This document shows positions 36,887 through 47,762 of a stretch of DNA of 64,000 bases, piece after piece (position 1 is the stretch's first letter; every line of letters starts with the position of its first letter). Location: the NCBI RefSeq assembly GCF_014205155.1, contig NZ_JACHMX010000001.1, positions 2,356,001 through 2,420,000 on the forward strand, written 5' to 3'. Both the position numbers and the translations under genes were made by a program. The notes under the pieces are model-generated. The model did not search any database, was not told the origin of the DNA, and saw only the letters and a list, made by a program, of their open reading frames with translations. Source of the stretch: Amycolatopsis umgeniensis. Lineage in GTDB: Bacteria > Actinomycetota > Actinomycetes > Mycobacteriales > Pseudonocardiaceae.

Positions 36887-36910
36887 AGCCTGTCTCGGGC
36901 CTGCGGGCCC

Positions 36911-36933
36911 GTGTCATCGAAACCTCATGTTCG
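36911..36933 (+). promoter_or_regulatory. Response-regulator-type operator, site 2
   Basis: Inverted relative to site 1 in the same 128-bp divergent region and read toward eccE: GTGTCATCG then AAACCTCATGTTCG. It is 22/23 identical to site 3 at 6829-6851. TCAT words again lie 11 bp apart. Its end is 41 nt before the eccE start codon. Confidence 0.65.
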
Positions 36934-36974
36934 CCGGGCACGCTGAAGCGGACTCGGCTTGAGGAGGCACGACG

Positions 36975-38282
36975 ATGACCGATCTCGGCGCGGCCAGGAC
37001 GGACGGGCGGTACCAAGCGCCGCCCCAGCGGCTTCCCCAGCCGGCACCGGCCGTACCGCGGGCCGCGGCGCTGCCCGACCCGCTCGCGTACGCGGCGCCC
37101 GCCGCGCGGGCCGCCGCACGCGAGGCCGCGCTGGCCGCGTTGACCGCCGCTCGCCAGGCCGAACGACGGCCGCAGTGGTCCGCGACGGCACCCGCCCCCG
37201 CTCCGGTGCTCAGCGGTCCGCGGCCTAGTCCGCCGCCACCCGCCGCAGGACGGCGTCCCCACCGGATCGGCGTACTGCAGATCGTCTGCTGGCAGCTGGT
37301 CGTCGTCGCGCTGGTCCTGGTGGCGGGGCGGCCTTGGCCGCTGGCGGCCGCGGTGGTCACCGTCGCTGTGGTGACCACCGCGCTGACAGCGGTAAGGATT
37401 CGGGGCCGCTGGCTCTACGAATGGCTCGGTTCGGCGTCGGGATACCTGACCCGCGACCGCGACCGGGATCTCCGGACCGCGGGCGAGGCGGGCCGGGCGC
37501 TGCTGCTCCTGCTGTCGCCGGAAGCGGCCGGGACCACCGGCGAGATCGGCGACGAGGCGGTGTTCATGGTCAGCCGCGCCGACGGCATCACCGCTGTCCT
37601 GCAACCGAAATCGGCCGCGCGCGAGCGGCCGATGCCGTCACCGCTCGCCTTGCTGCCGCCGTCGCGCGAACAAGCGCTGGACGTCGCCGCGCAGGTCATC
37701 CAGCACGTCGGCGCGGACCGCTCACGGCCGCCGCGGGGCTGGGTCGCGCTGCAGGCGTTGCGCACTGTCGACGTCCACCACGACGCCGATGTGCGGCAGG
37801 CGCTCGGGAACACAGTCCGGCGTGTGCGCAGGCAACTCCGTCGCGAGGGCCTGCCGGTGCGGGCACTCGCCGAAAACGAGGTCCTCGGCGCACTCGCGTC
37901 GCTGGCGCACGTCACGGCGGGCCGGGCGCGGATCCGGGAGGAATGGCGGTTCTGGCACAGCGGCCCGATCTGCCAGGCGACCTTCCGCCTCGACGGCTGG
38001 GCCGCGCTGTCACCGGCGCACGAGACGGACCTTGCGCGCCGCCTGCTCGCCGCCGCGCCCCGGGCCGCGGTGACCCTCGCCGTGACCGCACGCCGGAGCG
38101 CCACCGAGACCGAAGCGCGAGTCAGCGCGGCGATCCGGATCGCCGCGGCGGGGCCTCAGGCCGTCGAACACGCGGTGCGGGACCTGGAACTCGCCGTCCG
38201 CCGGGGTGGGCTCATCCTGGAGCGTCTCGACGGCAGGCACGCCAAGGGGGTGGCGGCCACCTTGCCGATCGGGGTCAGTTGA
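36975..38282 (+). CDS. eccE: Type VII secretion protein EccE
   Basis: 435-aa ESX membrane component. A Pro/Ala-rich cytosolic leader (1-95) precedes two transmembrane helices (about 96-140) and a soluble domain with the EccE pattern (VALQALRTVDVHHDADVRQALGNTVRRVRRQL, EEWRFWHSGPICQATFRLDGW). EccE sits at the outer edge of the ESX complex. GGAGG precedes the ATG at 36975. It shares its promoter region with the divergent FN3/MoxR operon and overlaps tspO convergently by 8 nt. Confidence 0.93.
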   Translation: MTDLGAARTDGRYQAPPQRLPQPAPAVPRAAALPDPLAYAAPAARAAAREAALAALTAARQAERRPQWSATAPAPAPVLSGPRPSPPPPAAGRRPHRIGVLQIVCWQLVVVALVLVAGRPWPLAAAVVTVAVVTTALTAVRIRGRWLYEWLGSASGYLTRDRDRDLRTAGEAGRALLLLLSPEAAGTTGEIGDEAVFMVSRADGITAVLQPKSAARERPMPSPLALLPPSREQALDVAAQVIQHVGADRSRPPRGWVALQALRTVDVHHDADVRQALGNTVRRVRRQLRREGLPVRALAENEVLGALASLAHVTAGRARIREEWRFWHSGPICQATFRLDGWAALSPAHETDLARRLLAAAPRAAVTLAVTARRSATETEARVSAAIRIAAAGPQAVEHAVRDLELAVRRGGLILERLDGRHAKGVAATLPIGVS

Positions 38283-38751
38283 GGACGACGATCGCGACGT
38301 TGAGCGCTGTCGCGTACAACGTCCAGGCGAGGTACGGCAGCAGCAACACGGCCGAAACCCGGGAAGACCGGCGGAAGTACAGCGCGGTGACGACGATGGC
38401 GATGTCGAGCAGCACGATGTCGGCCAGTGCGAGGCCGTACGCACCCGCCGCGAAGAACAGCGGAGTCCAAGCGGCGTTCAGCACCAATTGTGCCGCGTAC
38501 CAGCCGAGTCCCCGGCGTTCGCCGCCGGATTTCCAGTACAGCCAGCCCGCCACGGCGATCCCGAGGTACAGGACCGTCCACACCGGACCGAACAGCCAGG
38601 CGGGCGGCGCGAACGGCGGCAGTTCGAGTCCATTGTAGACAGAACGGGCGTTCGCCGCGGCCAGCCCGCCCACGACCGCCGCGACCGCGACCGCGGCCAG
38701 GAACGGGAGGAACGCGAGTGGCGCGCGGAGTCGTCCCGGTATCGTGGTCAT
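38275..38751 (-). CDS. tspO: TspO/MBR family protein
   Basis: 158-aa membrane protein with five hydrophobic segments and the family signature PPFAPPAWLFGPVWTVLYLGIAVAGW plus ERRGLGWYAAQLVLNAAWTPLFF. TspO proteins bind tetrapyrroles and cholesterol-like ligands and have roles in stress. ATG at 38751 gives the standard length. Convergent 8-nt overlap with eccE. Confidence 0.95.
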   Translation of the reverse strand: MTTIPGRLRAPLAFLPFLAAVAVAAVVGGLAAANARSVYNGLELPPFAPPAWLFGPVWTVLYLGIAVAGWLYWKSGGERRGLGWYAAQLVLNAAWTPLFFAAGAYGLALADIVLLDIAIVVTALYFRRSSRVSAVLLLPYLAWTLYATALNVAIVVLN

Positions 38752-38829
38752 CCTTCGAGCGTAAGGCCGCGGACAAGGTCTCGCGCGCTCAAAAAACCCG
38801 TCGCGCGAGCCCGTAAGATCGGTGACGCG

Positions 38830-39579
38830 ATGAACGACGAGACTTTCCTTGCCCACGTGGCCGACGGTCTGGCCGCACTGCCGTCCGTGAGCGCCGTCAC
38901 CCTCGGCGGGTCGCGCGCCCAGCACACGCACGATCCCGGCAGCGACTGGGATTTCGCCGTCCACTACCGCGGCGGCTTCGACCCGGCGGATCTGCGCGCC
39001 GTCGGCTGGGACGGCGAAGTGTCCGAGATCGGCGCCTGGGGCGGCGGCGTGTTCAACGGCGGCGCCTGGCTCACGATCGACGGCAGGCAGGTCGACGTCC
39101 ACTACCGCGATCTCGACGTCGTCGAGCACCACCTCGCCGAAGCCCGGCGGGGCCGGTTCCACTGGGAGCCGCTGATGTTCCACCTCGCGGGCATCCCGAG
39201 CTATCTGGTCGTCGCCGAACTCGCCGTCAACCGGGTGCTGCGCGGTGACCTGCCGCGACCGGACTTCCCGCAAGCCCTGCGGGAAACGGCTCCCCCGATG
39301 TGGCGAAGCCGCGCGGAACTGACCCTGCGCTACACGCGGGGCGCCTTCGTCCCGCGCGGAGCGGCCACGGAGGTCGCGGGCGCGCTGGCCACCGCCGCCA
39401 TGGAGACGGCGCACGCGGTACTGGCCGCCCGCGGCGAGTGGGTCACCAACGAGAAACGGCTGTTGCGGCGGGCGGGATTGCGCGAGATCGACGAGATCGT
39501 CACCGGTCTGCGAGCGGATCCCGGCGCTCTCGCCCAGCCGGTGGACGAGGCGGAAGCGCTGCTTTTCGCCACTAAGTAG
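38830..39579 (+). CDS. Nucleotidyltransferase-domain protein
   Basis: 249-aa protein with the minimal nucleotidyltransferase motif GGSRAQHTHDPGSDWDFAVHY near residues 30-50 (GS plus DxD) and a third acidic residue in QVDVHYRD. The C-terminal half is helical (LTLRYTRGAFVPRG). Such proteins include antibiotic adenylyltransferase-like enzymes; the substrate cannot be told here. Monocistronic. Confidence 0.85.
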   Translation: MNDETFLAHVADGLAALPSVSAVTLGGSRAQHTHDPGSDWDFAVHYRGGFDPADLRAVGWDGEVSEIGAWGGGVFNGGAWLTIDGRQVDVHYRDLDVVEHHLAEARRGRFHWEPLMFHLAGIPSYLVVAELAVNRVLRGDLPRPDFPQALRETAPPMWRSRAELTLRYTRGAFVPRGAATEVAGALATAAMETAHAVLAARGEWVTNEKRLLRRAGLREIDEIVTGLRADPGALAQPVDEAEALLFATK

Positions 39580-39643
39580 CCAAAATCGCCCGATAGGATT
39601 GTCGGATTTGGCCGACCGGAGCCACCGGGTTCTAGTTGTCACC

Positions 39644-40075
39644 ATGTCCACGACCGACGTCTCCGCCCTCGCGCGGACCACCTTGGCCACCCACCAGTCG
39701 CTCTACCTCGCCACCGCCGGCGAATCCGGCCCCTGGGTGAACGGTGTGTTCTTCGCCGAAGCCGATCTGTTCACCCTCGTCCTCGTACTGGAGCAACGAG
39801 GCCGCACCCTCGCCTCGCTCCGGCTCAACCCGGTGGCCTCGGTCATCGTCTCCACCGGCTCGCCCGCCGACCCGTTCCTCCAGGCGATGGTCCGGGCCGA
39901 GATCCTGGACGGCGACCGGGCCCAGACCGCCCGCGACCTGCTCGTGGCGAAGGTGCCCTACGTCGCGCCGTTCCTGGACACGCCCATCGAGACCGTCCAG
40001 CTGACCGTGGAGTCCTGGCGCGTCACCGACATCCCCAACGGACTGCTGCCGGGCAAGGACCTCGCGGCCGTCTGA
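39644..40075 (+). CDS. Pyridoxamine-5'-phosphate-oxidase-like flavin-binding protein
   Basis: 143-aa split-barrel protein: TTLATHQSLYLATAGESGPWVNGVFFAEADLFTLVLVLEQRGRTLASLRLNPVASVIVS matches the N-terminal half of the FMN-binding split-barrel family. Substrate unknown. The ATG at 39644 matches the domain start; a TTG 15 codons earlier is possible. Neither has a good ribosome binding site. Confidence 0.75.
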   Translation: MSTTDVSALARTTLATHQSLYLATAGESGPWVNGVFFAEADLFTLVLVLEQRGRTLASLRLNPVASVIVSTGSPADPFLQAMVRAEILDGDRAQTARDLLVAKVPYVAPFLDTPIETVQLTVESWRVTDIPNGLLPGKDLAAV

Positions 40076-40157
40076 GCCCTGTGGCGCGGGTCACGGAATG
40101 AGCGGCGATCTTCAGCGCTACAGAGAGGTAAGACCCGTCCTCACCCAAGGGAGTGCC

Positions 40158-40283
40158 ATGTCCGCCACCGCCACGCCGGAAGAAACCGCTCTGGCCGTCC
40201 CCGCGCTCGACGACTTCGATTTCCCGCTCACCGACGGTGCCGCCTGCCGCATCGAGGACCCGGACTGCGAAGCCTGCCAGTAA
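40158..40283 (+). CDS. 41-aa Cys-containing peptide, RiPP-precursor-like
   Basis: Short peptide with an acidic, leader-like first part (SATATPEETALAVPALDDFDFPL) and a compact C terminus with three Cys (positions 30, 37 and 40) ending CEACQ. AAGGGAG lies 7 nt before the ATG. The DDFDFPL segment faintly recalls FxLD-type lanthipeptide leaders, but no modifying enzyme lies nearby. The reading frame and ribosome site support translation; the peptide natural product idea is speculative. Confidence 0.5.
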   Translation: MSATATPEETALAVPALDDFDFPLTDGAACRIEDPDCEACQ

Positions 40284-40300
40284 GTACGGCCATCCAGGGT

Positions 40301-40347
40301 GACGATGAAGGAATTGGGACGTCCAGCGTCCCAATTCCTTCATCGTC
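40301..40347. repeat. Dispersed hairpin, family B copy 3
   Basis: Perfect 20-bp arms (40301-40320, 40328-40347), apex GGGAC-GTCCAGC-GTCCC. It follows the 41-aa peptide gene by 17 nt and could end its transcript. Confidence 0.92.
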
Positions 40348-40401
40348 GGGCCGTCCTCGATACCGCCGCTTGGCACCCATCGGTGTGATCGCGGCCGCGT
40401 C

Positions 40402-41009
40402 GACGACCTCGACGCAGCCGAGAAGCACGCAGCCGTCCGCGAACTCGGAGCGCCGAGCCGGCTCTCCGCCGCGGCACGGTTCGGTACGAAGCCGGACGTC
40501 GTCAGCTGGGCCTGCTCCAGTTGCAGTTTCACACGCGGCATCGACGGCGCACACGAACAGTCTCGCGTCCTCGGCGAAAGGCTCGGCGTTCCCGCGAGCA
40601 GTACCTCCTTGGCGTTCCTGACCGCGCTCGCTCACCTGGACGTCGAGCGGGTGGCACTCGCCTCGGTCTATCACCGCGACACGACCGCGAGCTTCGCCGA
40701 TTTTCTCGCGGAGGCGCGCGTCACCACCGTTCGTTCGGTCTCCGCCGACGCGCCCTCGGATCGGGCCCTCGCCGAGTGGGACAGCCGCCGCATCGCCGGA
40801 CTCACGGCCGCGGCGACCACGTCGGAGCCGAAGCGATACTCGTCCCGGAAACCGCGCTGCACACGACGCCGCTACTCGAAGACCTCGAAAACGATCTCGG
40901 TAAACCCGTGCTCACGGCCACGGCGGTCACCCTCTGGGACGCCCTGCGCAAATTGGGTGCGCCACCCGTCCGGTCAGGGCTCGGCAGCCTGTTCGCCGCG
41001 ACGCGCTAA
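40402..41009 (+). pseudogene. Frameshifted Asp/Glu-racemase / maleate-isomerase-family remnant
   Basis: One frame encodes PDVVSWACSSCSFTRGIDGAHE, ERLGVPASSTSLAFLTALAHLDVERVALASVYHRD up to about 40815; the next frame continues with HVGAEAILVPETALHTTPLLEDLENDLGKPVLTATAVTLWDALRKLG to the stop at 41009. Together they match the maleate cis-trans isomerase/arylmalonate-decarboxylase-type fold. One base appears lost in GCGGCG near 40810-40815, and the N-terminal third is missing or deleted. A sequencing error could explain the frameshift but not the short N terminus. Confidence 0.65.
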
Positions 41010-41878
41010 GCGTCGATCCTGCCTCGCAGATCGTGCAGGATCTTCGTGAGCAGGCGCGAAACGTGCATCTGGGAGATGCCGATGCGTTCGGCGATCTGCG
41101 ACTGGGTCAGGCCGTCGAAGAACCGCATCGTGACGATCGCGCGTTCCCGTTCCGGCAGTCGCTTCAGCAACGGGACCACCGTATGGCGGTCGTCGATGAG
41201 CTCGAAGCGGGAATCCAGTTCCCCCATCACCTCGGCCAGCGGCGCCGAGCCCTCGCCGTCGCCGACGGGCCGGTCCAGGGACGAAGTCTGGTAGCTGTTC
41301 GCGGCGAGCAGGCCCTCTCGCACCGTGTCGACGTCTTCGTCCAGATGGCCGGCGAGTTCGCTCGGCGTCGGCGCGCGGCCGAGGGTTTGCGTCAATTCGG
41401 TGGTTCCCCGCGAAAGCCGGGTGCGCAGCTCCTGCATCCCTCGCGGGACGTGCACCGCCCAGCCGGTGTCGCGGAAGAAACGACGGACCTCGCCCATGAC
41501 CGTCGGCACCGCGTAGGGCAGGAAGTCCCCGCCCAGCGCGGCGTCGAACCGGTCCACGGCCTTCATCAGCCCGATCCGGGCCACCTGGACCAGATCTTCC
41601 CGCGGCTGGCCGCGGCCGCTGAACCGGAGGGCGATGTGTTCGGCGATCGGCAGGAATTCGAGGATCAGCCGCTCGCGCAGCCTCGCCCGCTCCGGGTGGC
41701 CATCGGGCAGAGCGGCCATCTGGTCGAAAAGAGGGCGGCAATGCGAGTAGTCGTCACTCCGTCGCGTCTTGCGGTCGGAGCGGGCCGGGAGCACTTCACC
41801 CCGCGAGGCGGACTGCTCGAGCTCTTCCATGAGGGACGACGCGTTCATCGACGGCTCATCTGTCCCTTCCGGACTCAC
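41006..41878 (-). CDS. Alternative sigma factor of the SigB/SigF group
   Basis: 290-aa RNA polymerase sigma factor with regions 2 (LPIAEHIALRFSGRGQPREDLVQVARIGLMKAVDRFD), 3 (ELTQTLGRAPTPSELAGHL) and 4 (LPERERAIVTMRFFDGLTQSQIAERIGISQMHVSRLL), the layout of stress-type SigB/F/G factors. The STAS antagonist at 42216-42557 nearby fits a partner-switching network. Start at GTG 41878; an ATG ten codons later is also possible. Ends convergently with the racemase remnant, overlapping by 4 nt. Confidence 0.95.
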   Translation of the reverse strand: MSPEGTDEPSMNASSLMEELEQSASRGEVLPARSDRKTRRSDDYSHCRPLFDQMAALPDGHPERARLRERLILEFLPIAEHIALRFSGRGQPREDLVQVARIGLMKAVDRFDAALGGDFLPYAVPTVMGEVRRFFRDTGWAVHVPRGMQELRTRLSRGTTELTQTLGRAPTPSELAGHLDEDVDTVREGLLAANSYQTSSLDRPVGDGEGSAPLAEVMGELDSRFELIDDRHTVVPLLKRLPERERAIVTMRFFDGLTQSQIAERIGISQMHVSRLLTKILHDLRGRIDA

Positions 41879-41981
41879 GTGCGGCCTACTTCGTCATGGC
41901 GTAAATACCCGAGGGGCCGGAGCGGCAAACATCGACGCGACCGGACTGCCGGGTGGTGGCCGGTGTGTCAGCGTTGAAGGC

Positions 41982-42203
41982 ATGACAGCACCAGGACCCG
42001 AACCCGAAGACGTCCCCGGTCTGGAACCAGGTGGTTCCGTGACACCCGGTGACGTCCCGCCCGACGCGGGGCAGACCTCCGGCCTGTCCCATCCGCAGCC
42101 GATCCCTTCACGCGGTCCGGCGATCGTCACGTTCGTCGTGATCGGCGTCCTGGTACTGGGCGTGGCCGGATTCTTCGTGTTGCGCGCGCTCGACCTGCTC
42201 TGA
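41982..42203 (+). CDS. Small membrane protein, DUF6480-like
   Basis: 73 aa: a Pro/Gly-rich acidic N terminus (PGPEPEDVPGLEPGGSVTPGDVPP) and one C-terminal transmembrane helix (about 47-68). The layout matches small actinobacterial proteins of the DUF6480 type. Function unknown. ATG at 41982 with a GAAGG site upstream. Confidence 0.7.
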   Translation: MTAPGPEPEDVPGLEPGGSVTPGDVPPDAGQTSGLSHPQPIPSRGPAIVTFVVIGVLVLGVAGFFVLRALDLL

Positions 42204-42215
42204 GCCGCCGAGGAC

Positions 42216-42557
42216 CTACTCGGCGATCTTCAACGTCGTCAGCAGCCCGGTGAGCTCGATGGCCCTGCGCAAGACCTTGGACGGCGCGAAACTCAGGTCG
42301 ATCCCCGACTCCTCGCAGAACCGGTTCAGCTGGACCAACACGGACAAACCCGAAGAATCGCAGAAGCCGACGCCGGTCATGTCCACCATCACGACGCGGG
42401 GAGCGCCCTCCAGCAACGCGCGGGTCTCCTCCAGGAGCCTGGGACTGGTCGAAATGTCGACATCGCCCGCCACCTCGACGGTGATGGCGCCGTCCGAGCG
42501 CGCCGCCTCGACCACGGTGAGAGGAGCGGACTGCCCGGTTTCGGTGTTGAACGCCAT
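42216..42557 (-). CDS. STAS-domain anti-sigma factor antagonist
   Basis: 113 aa with the SpoIIAA/RsbV fold: ITVEVAGDVDISTSPRLLEET and the phosphorylation motif MTGVGFCDSSGLSVLVQL, where the first Ser of DSSG is the usual target. Probably frees a sigma factor, perhaps the one encoded 340 nt away, from its anti-sigma kinase; that kinase is not in the window. ATG at 42557 matches the domain start. Confidence 0.92.
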   Translation of the reverse strand: MAFNTETGQSAPLTVVEAARSDGAITVEVAGDVDISTSPRLLEETRALLEGAPRVVMVDMTGVGFCDSSGLSVLVQLNRFCEESGIDLSFAPSKVLRRAIELTGLLTTLKIAE

Positions 42558-42654
42558 CCTTCGACGGTAGAAGCACACAGCTCGGGCCGCAACCGTCAAG
42601 TCTTTCGTCCTCTTAGGACAGTCTTAGGCTCACCGGGTGGGATACCCTCGCCGG

Positions 42655-43032
42655 ATGGCCTGCCGTATCACCGAACTCATCCTCGACTGCGCCGACCCGG
42701 TCCGCATGGCGGCGTTCTGGTGCGAAGTGCTCGGGTACGTCGAGATCGGCGTGGAGGACGGGGACATCGAAATCGGCCCACCCGGAACCGGATTCGGCGG
42801 CCCGCAGCCCACGCTGATCCTGAGCCGCAGCGAAGACCCCAGGCCCGGCAAGCTTCCCCTGCATCTCGACGTGAATCCCACCGACCGCGATCAGGACGCG
42901 GAGCTGGAGCGTTTGCTCGCCGCCGGCGCGCGGCCCGCCGACGTCGGCCAGACCGGGCAAGAGTCGTGGCATGTGCTCGCCGACCCCGAGGGCAACGTGT
43001 TCTGCCTCCTTCGCAAGCGGGTCGCCCCCTGA
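42655..43032 (+). CDS. VOC-superfamily (glyoxalase-like) protein
   Basis: 125-aa protein with the single-domain VOC pattern: CRITELILDCADPVRMAAFWCEVLGYVE, KLPLHLDVNPTDRDQDAELERLLAAGA and SWHVLADPEGNVFCLL. Members are metal-dependent enzymes or drug-binding proteins; the substrate is not evident. ATG at 42655 is chosen over a GTG six codons earlier because the family starts there. Confidence 0.88.
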   Translation: MACRITELILDCADPVRMAAFWCEVLGYVEIGVEDGDIEIGPPGTGFGGPQPTLILSRSEDPRPGKLPLHLDVNPTDRDQDAELERLLAAGARPADVGQTGQESWHVLADPEGNVFCLLRKRVAP

Positions 43033-43096
43033 GGTTGGGGATCAACGCCCCGGGGTATCCGAAGGAAGACAACCGAAACCTACTGAATGGTCCTTG

Positions 43097-43879
43097 ATGG
43101 CGGACGAACGATTGTGGCAGCGTGACAAGGCCGAATTCGGCTCCGGCACGGACGCTTCGGCGGGACCGCTGTCGGAGCGGTTCGTCGAACTGACTCGCCT
43201 GCTGCTGGCCGCCTCGACGCCCGCGCAGGTCCTCGAACAGGTCATCGGCGCGGCGTATCGGGTCGTACCGGGTGCTGATCTGGTGTCGATCACTCTCCGT
43301 GCCCCGGACGGCACCTTCCACACCCCCGTTTCGACCGGTGAGGTCGCCCTGGAGCTCGACGAGGTGCAGTACCGCGCCGGAACCGGCCCTTGCGTCGATG
43401 CCGCCGCCGACGGAAGCCCCGGTCACGTCCGCAGCGACGACTTGTCGGACGAGGAGAGGTGGCCGGACTTCTCCCAGGCAGCCGTCCGCCACGGCTTCAC
43501 CGCGATCCTGTCCACAGTGCTGGTGCCCGAGGCGAAGCCGCCGAGGCTGCCAGGGGCCCTCAACATCTACAGCAAGAGTCCCGGCGCCTTCGATGCCGAC
43601 GCCCAAGACATCGCGCTCCTGCTCGCCACCCATGGCTCACTCGCCCTGGCCGGCACCAGCGCCGTGAGCCGGGCGGAACTGGAGTCGAGCCACCTCCGGC
43701 GGGCCGTCGAGTCCCGCGACGTCATCGGGCAGGCGAAGGGGATCCTGATGCAACGACGCGGCCTGAGCGCCGACGAGGCCTTCGACCTGCTTCGCCGCAC
43801 CTCTCAGGACCTCAACGTCAAGCTCGCCGAGCTCGCCGCCACCCTCGCCACCCGGCACTCGGAGCTCGACAAACCCTGA
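43097..43879 (+). CDS. GAF-ANTAR domain protein
   Basis: 260 aa. A GAF sensor domain (about 25-175, RAGTGPCVDAAADG, WPDFSQAAVRHGFTAILSTVLV) is followed by an ANTAR RNA-binding domain (about 190-245, HLRRAVESRDVIGQAKGILMQRRGLSADEAFDLLRRTSQDLNVKL). ANTAR proteins act as antiterminators by binding paired hairpins in target RNA. The ATG at 43097 gives the standard architecture. Followed by a strong terminator hairpin. Confidence 0.94.
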   Translation: MADERLWQRDKAEFGSGTDASAGPLSERFVELTRLLLAASTPAQVLEQVIGAAYRVVPGADLVSITLRAPDGTFHTPVSTGEVALELDEVQYRAGTGPCVDAAADGSPGHVRSDDLSDEERWPDFSQAAVRHGFTAILSTVLVPEAKPPRLPGALNIYSKSPGAFDADAQDIALLLATHGSLALAGTSAVSRAELESSHLRRAVESRDVIGQAKGILMQRRGLSADEAFDLLRRTSQDLNVKLAELAATLATRHSELDKP

Positions 43880-43889
43880 GGACGAAGGC

Positions 43890-43917
43890 GGGCCCGGCTG
43901 ACGGATCAGCCGGGCCC
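43890..43917. terminator. Terminator between the ANTAR gene and katG
   Basis: Perfect 12-bp stem GGGCCCGGCTGA / TCAGCCGGGCCC with loop CGGA, between convergent genes. TT follows on the plus strand. Confidence 0.75.
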
Positions 43918-43932
43918 GTTCGTGTGCCGTGC

Positions 43933-46677
<2,745 letters not shown>

Positions 46678-46799
46678 TCAGGGTGATCGGGCGAGTGCCG
46701 ATTCGGGCTTGGCTTGAGTGTCGCCCGCCAGTCGATGGTTTCGCGAGGATCAACTCCGGGTAATCGGTGGTCAGGCCATGACTTGCGTGAGGTGAGTTC

Positions 46800-47762
46800 A
46801 TGACAAAGACCGGAAAAGGCAAGCAGCCGGACCGTATCGAAGTCCCCGACGTGGAGCGCCTGGAAACCGCGGTCGATGTGCTGCGCGCGCTGGATTACCG
46901 GCAGGGCGGCGCCTTGTGCCGCGACGCGGTGCACGTGGTGAAAACGGTGAGCCTGCTGCTCCATTGGGGCGCAGTCCCCGCCGCTCTTCGTTCACGGCTG
47001 CTGACCGTACTCGCCGATCTGCACAATCTGCTGGGCTGGACGGAATTCGACGTCGGCCGCCGGATTCCGGCGCGAATCCGGTTCGAGCGCGCGCTCGGAC
47101 TCGCCGCCGAGGCGGGAAACGACAATCTCGTGGCGAACATCTGTTATCGCCTCGGCAGGCTGGCCCTGCATCATGACGACATCAAAGGCGGGCTCAGCCA
47201 CCTCCGCCGGGGACAGGCCGCCGCGCACCGGTCCGGTTCCCGGCGGGCACAAGCGATCCTCACGGTCAACGAGGCGTGGGCGCTGGCCAAGGCCGGTGAC
47301 GAAGGCGCCGCTCTCGCGAGCCTGGCACGGGCGGAGAACCAGTTCGAGGGCGCGGACGACTGGGCCGCCGCGAGCCCTTGGGAAGCCTTCTTCGGCCTGA
47401 CCGACATGGCCGCGATGCGCGGCACTGTCCTGACCGAACTGGCCCACGTCGTCACCCCGCGGCACAGCGACGAGGCGATCACCCGGCTTCGCGACGCCAC
47501 CGCGCGCTACGGCGCGGAAATGTCACGAAGCCTGGCGCTCACGTTGATCATGCTCGCGCAGAATCACGCGCTCCAAGGCGATTTCGACGAAGCGGTCCGC
47601 ATCGGGACGGAGGCGGTGGACCTCGCACGCGGCCTCGGTTCCGCCCGGACCAAGGACAGGCTCGCCCCGCTGGCGGATCTGCTGCGCGGGCACGCGACCG
47701 ATTCCGGCTCGCGCGATCTGCTCGACCGGATCGACCGCTACCGCGCGGAACCGATCCCGTAG
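46800..47762 (+). CDS. TPR-repeat protein without DNA-binding domain
   Basis: 320 aa of helical repeats resembling the TPR half of actinobacterial XRE-type regulators (RIRFERALGLAAEAGNDNLVANICYRLGRLALHHDD, ALAKAGDEGAALASLARAENQF, NHALQGDFDEAVRIGTEAVDLARGL). There is no N-terminal helix-turn-helix; the chain starts with a basic MTKTGKGKQPDR. Possibly a protein-interaction module left from, or recruited by, such regulators. GAGGTGAG precedes the ATG. Overlaps the convergent MATE gene by 25 nt. Confidence 0.8.
   Translation: MTKTGKGKQPDRIEVPDVERLETAVDVLRALDYRQGGALCRDAVHVVKTVSLLLHWGAVPAALRSRLLTVLADLHNLLGWTEFDVGRRIPARIRFERALGLAAEAGNDNLVANICYRLGRLALHHDDIKGGLSHLRRGQAAAHRSGSRRAQAILTVNEAWALAKAGDEGAALASLARAENQFEGADDWAAASPWEAFFGLTDMAAMRGTVLTELAHVVTPRHSDEAITRLRDATARYGAEMSRSLALTLIMLAQNHALQGDFDEAVRIGTEAVDLARGLGSARTKDRLAPLADLLRGHATDSGSRDLLDRIDRYRAEPIP

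Noticed and set aside
40402..41009. Programmed ribosomal frameshift in the racemase-family gene
   Set aside because: No slippery heptamer or downstream structure at the shift point, and the N-terminal third is missing, so decay is the simpler reading.
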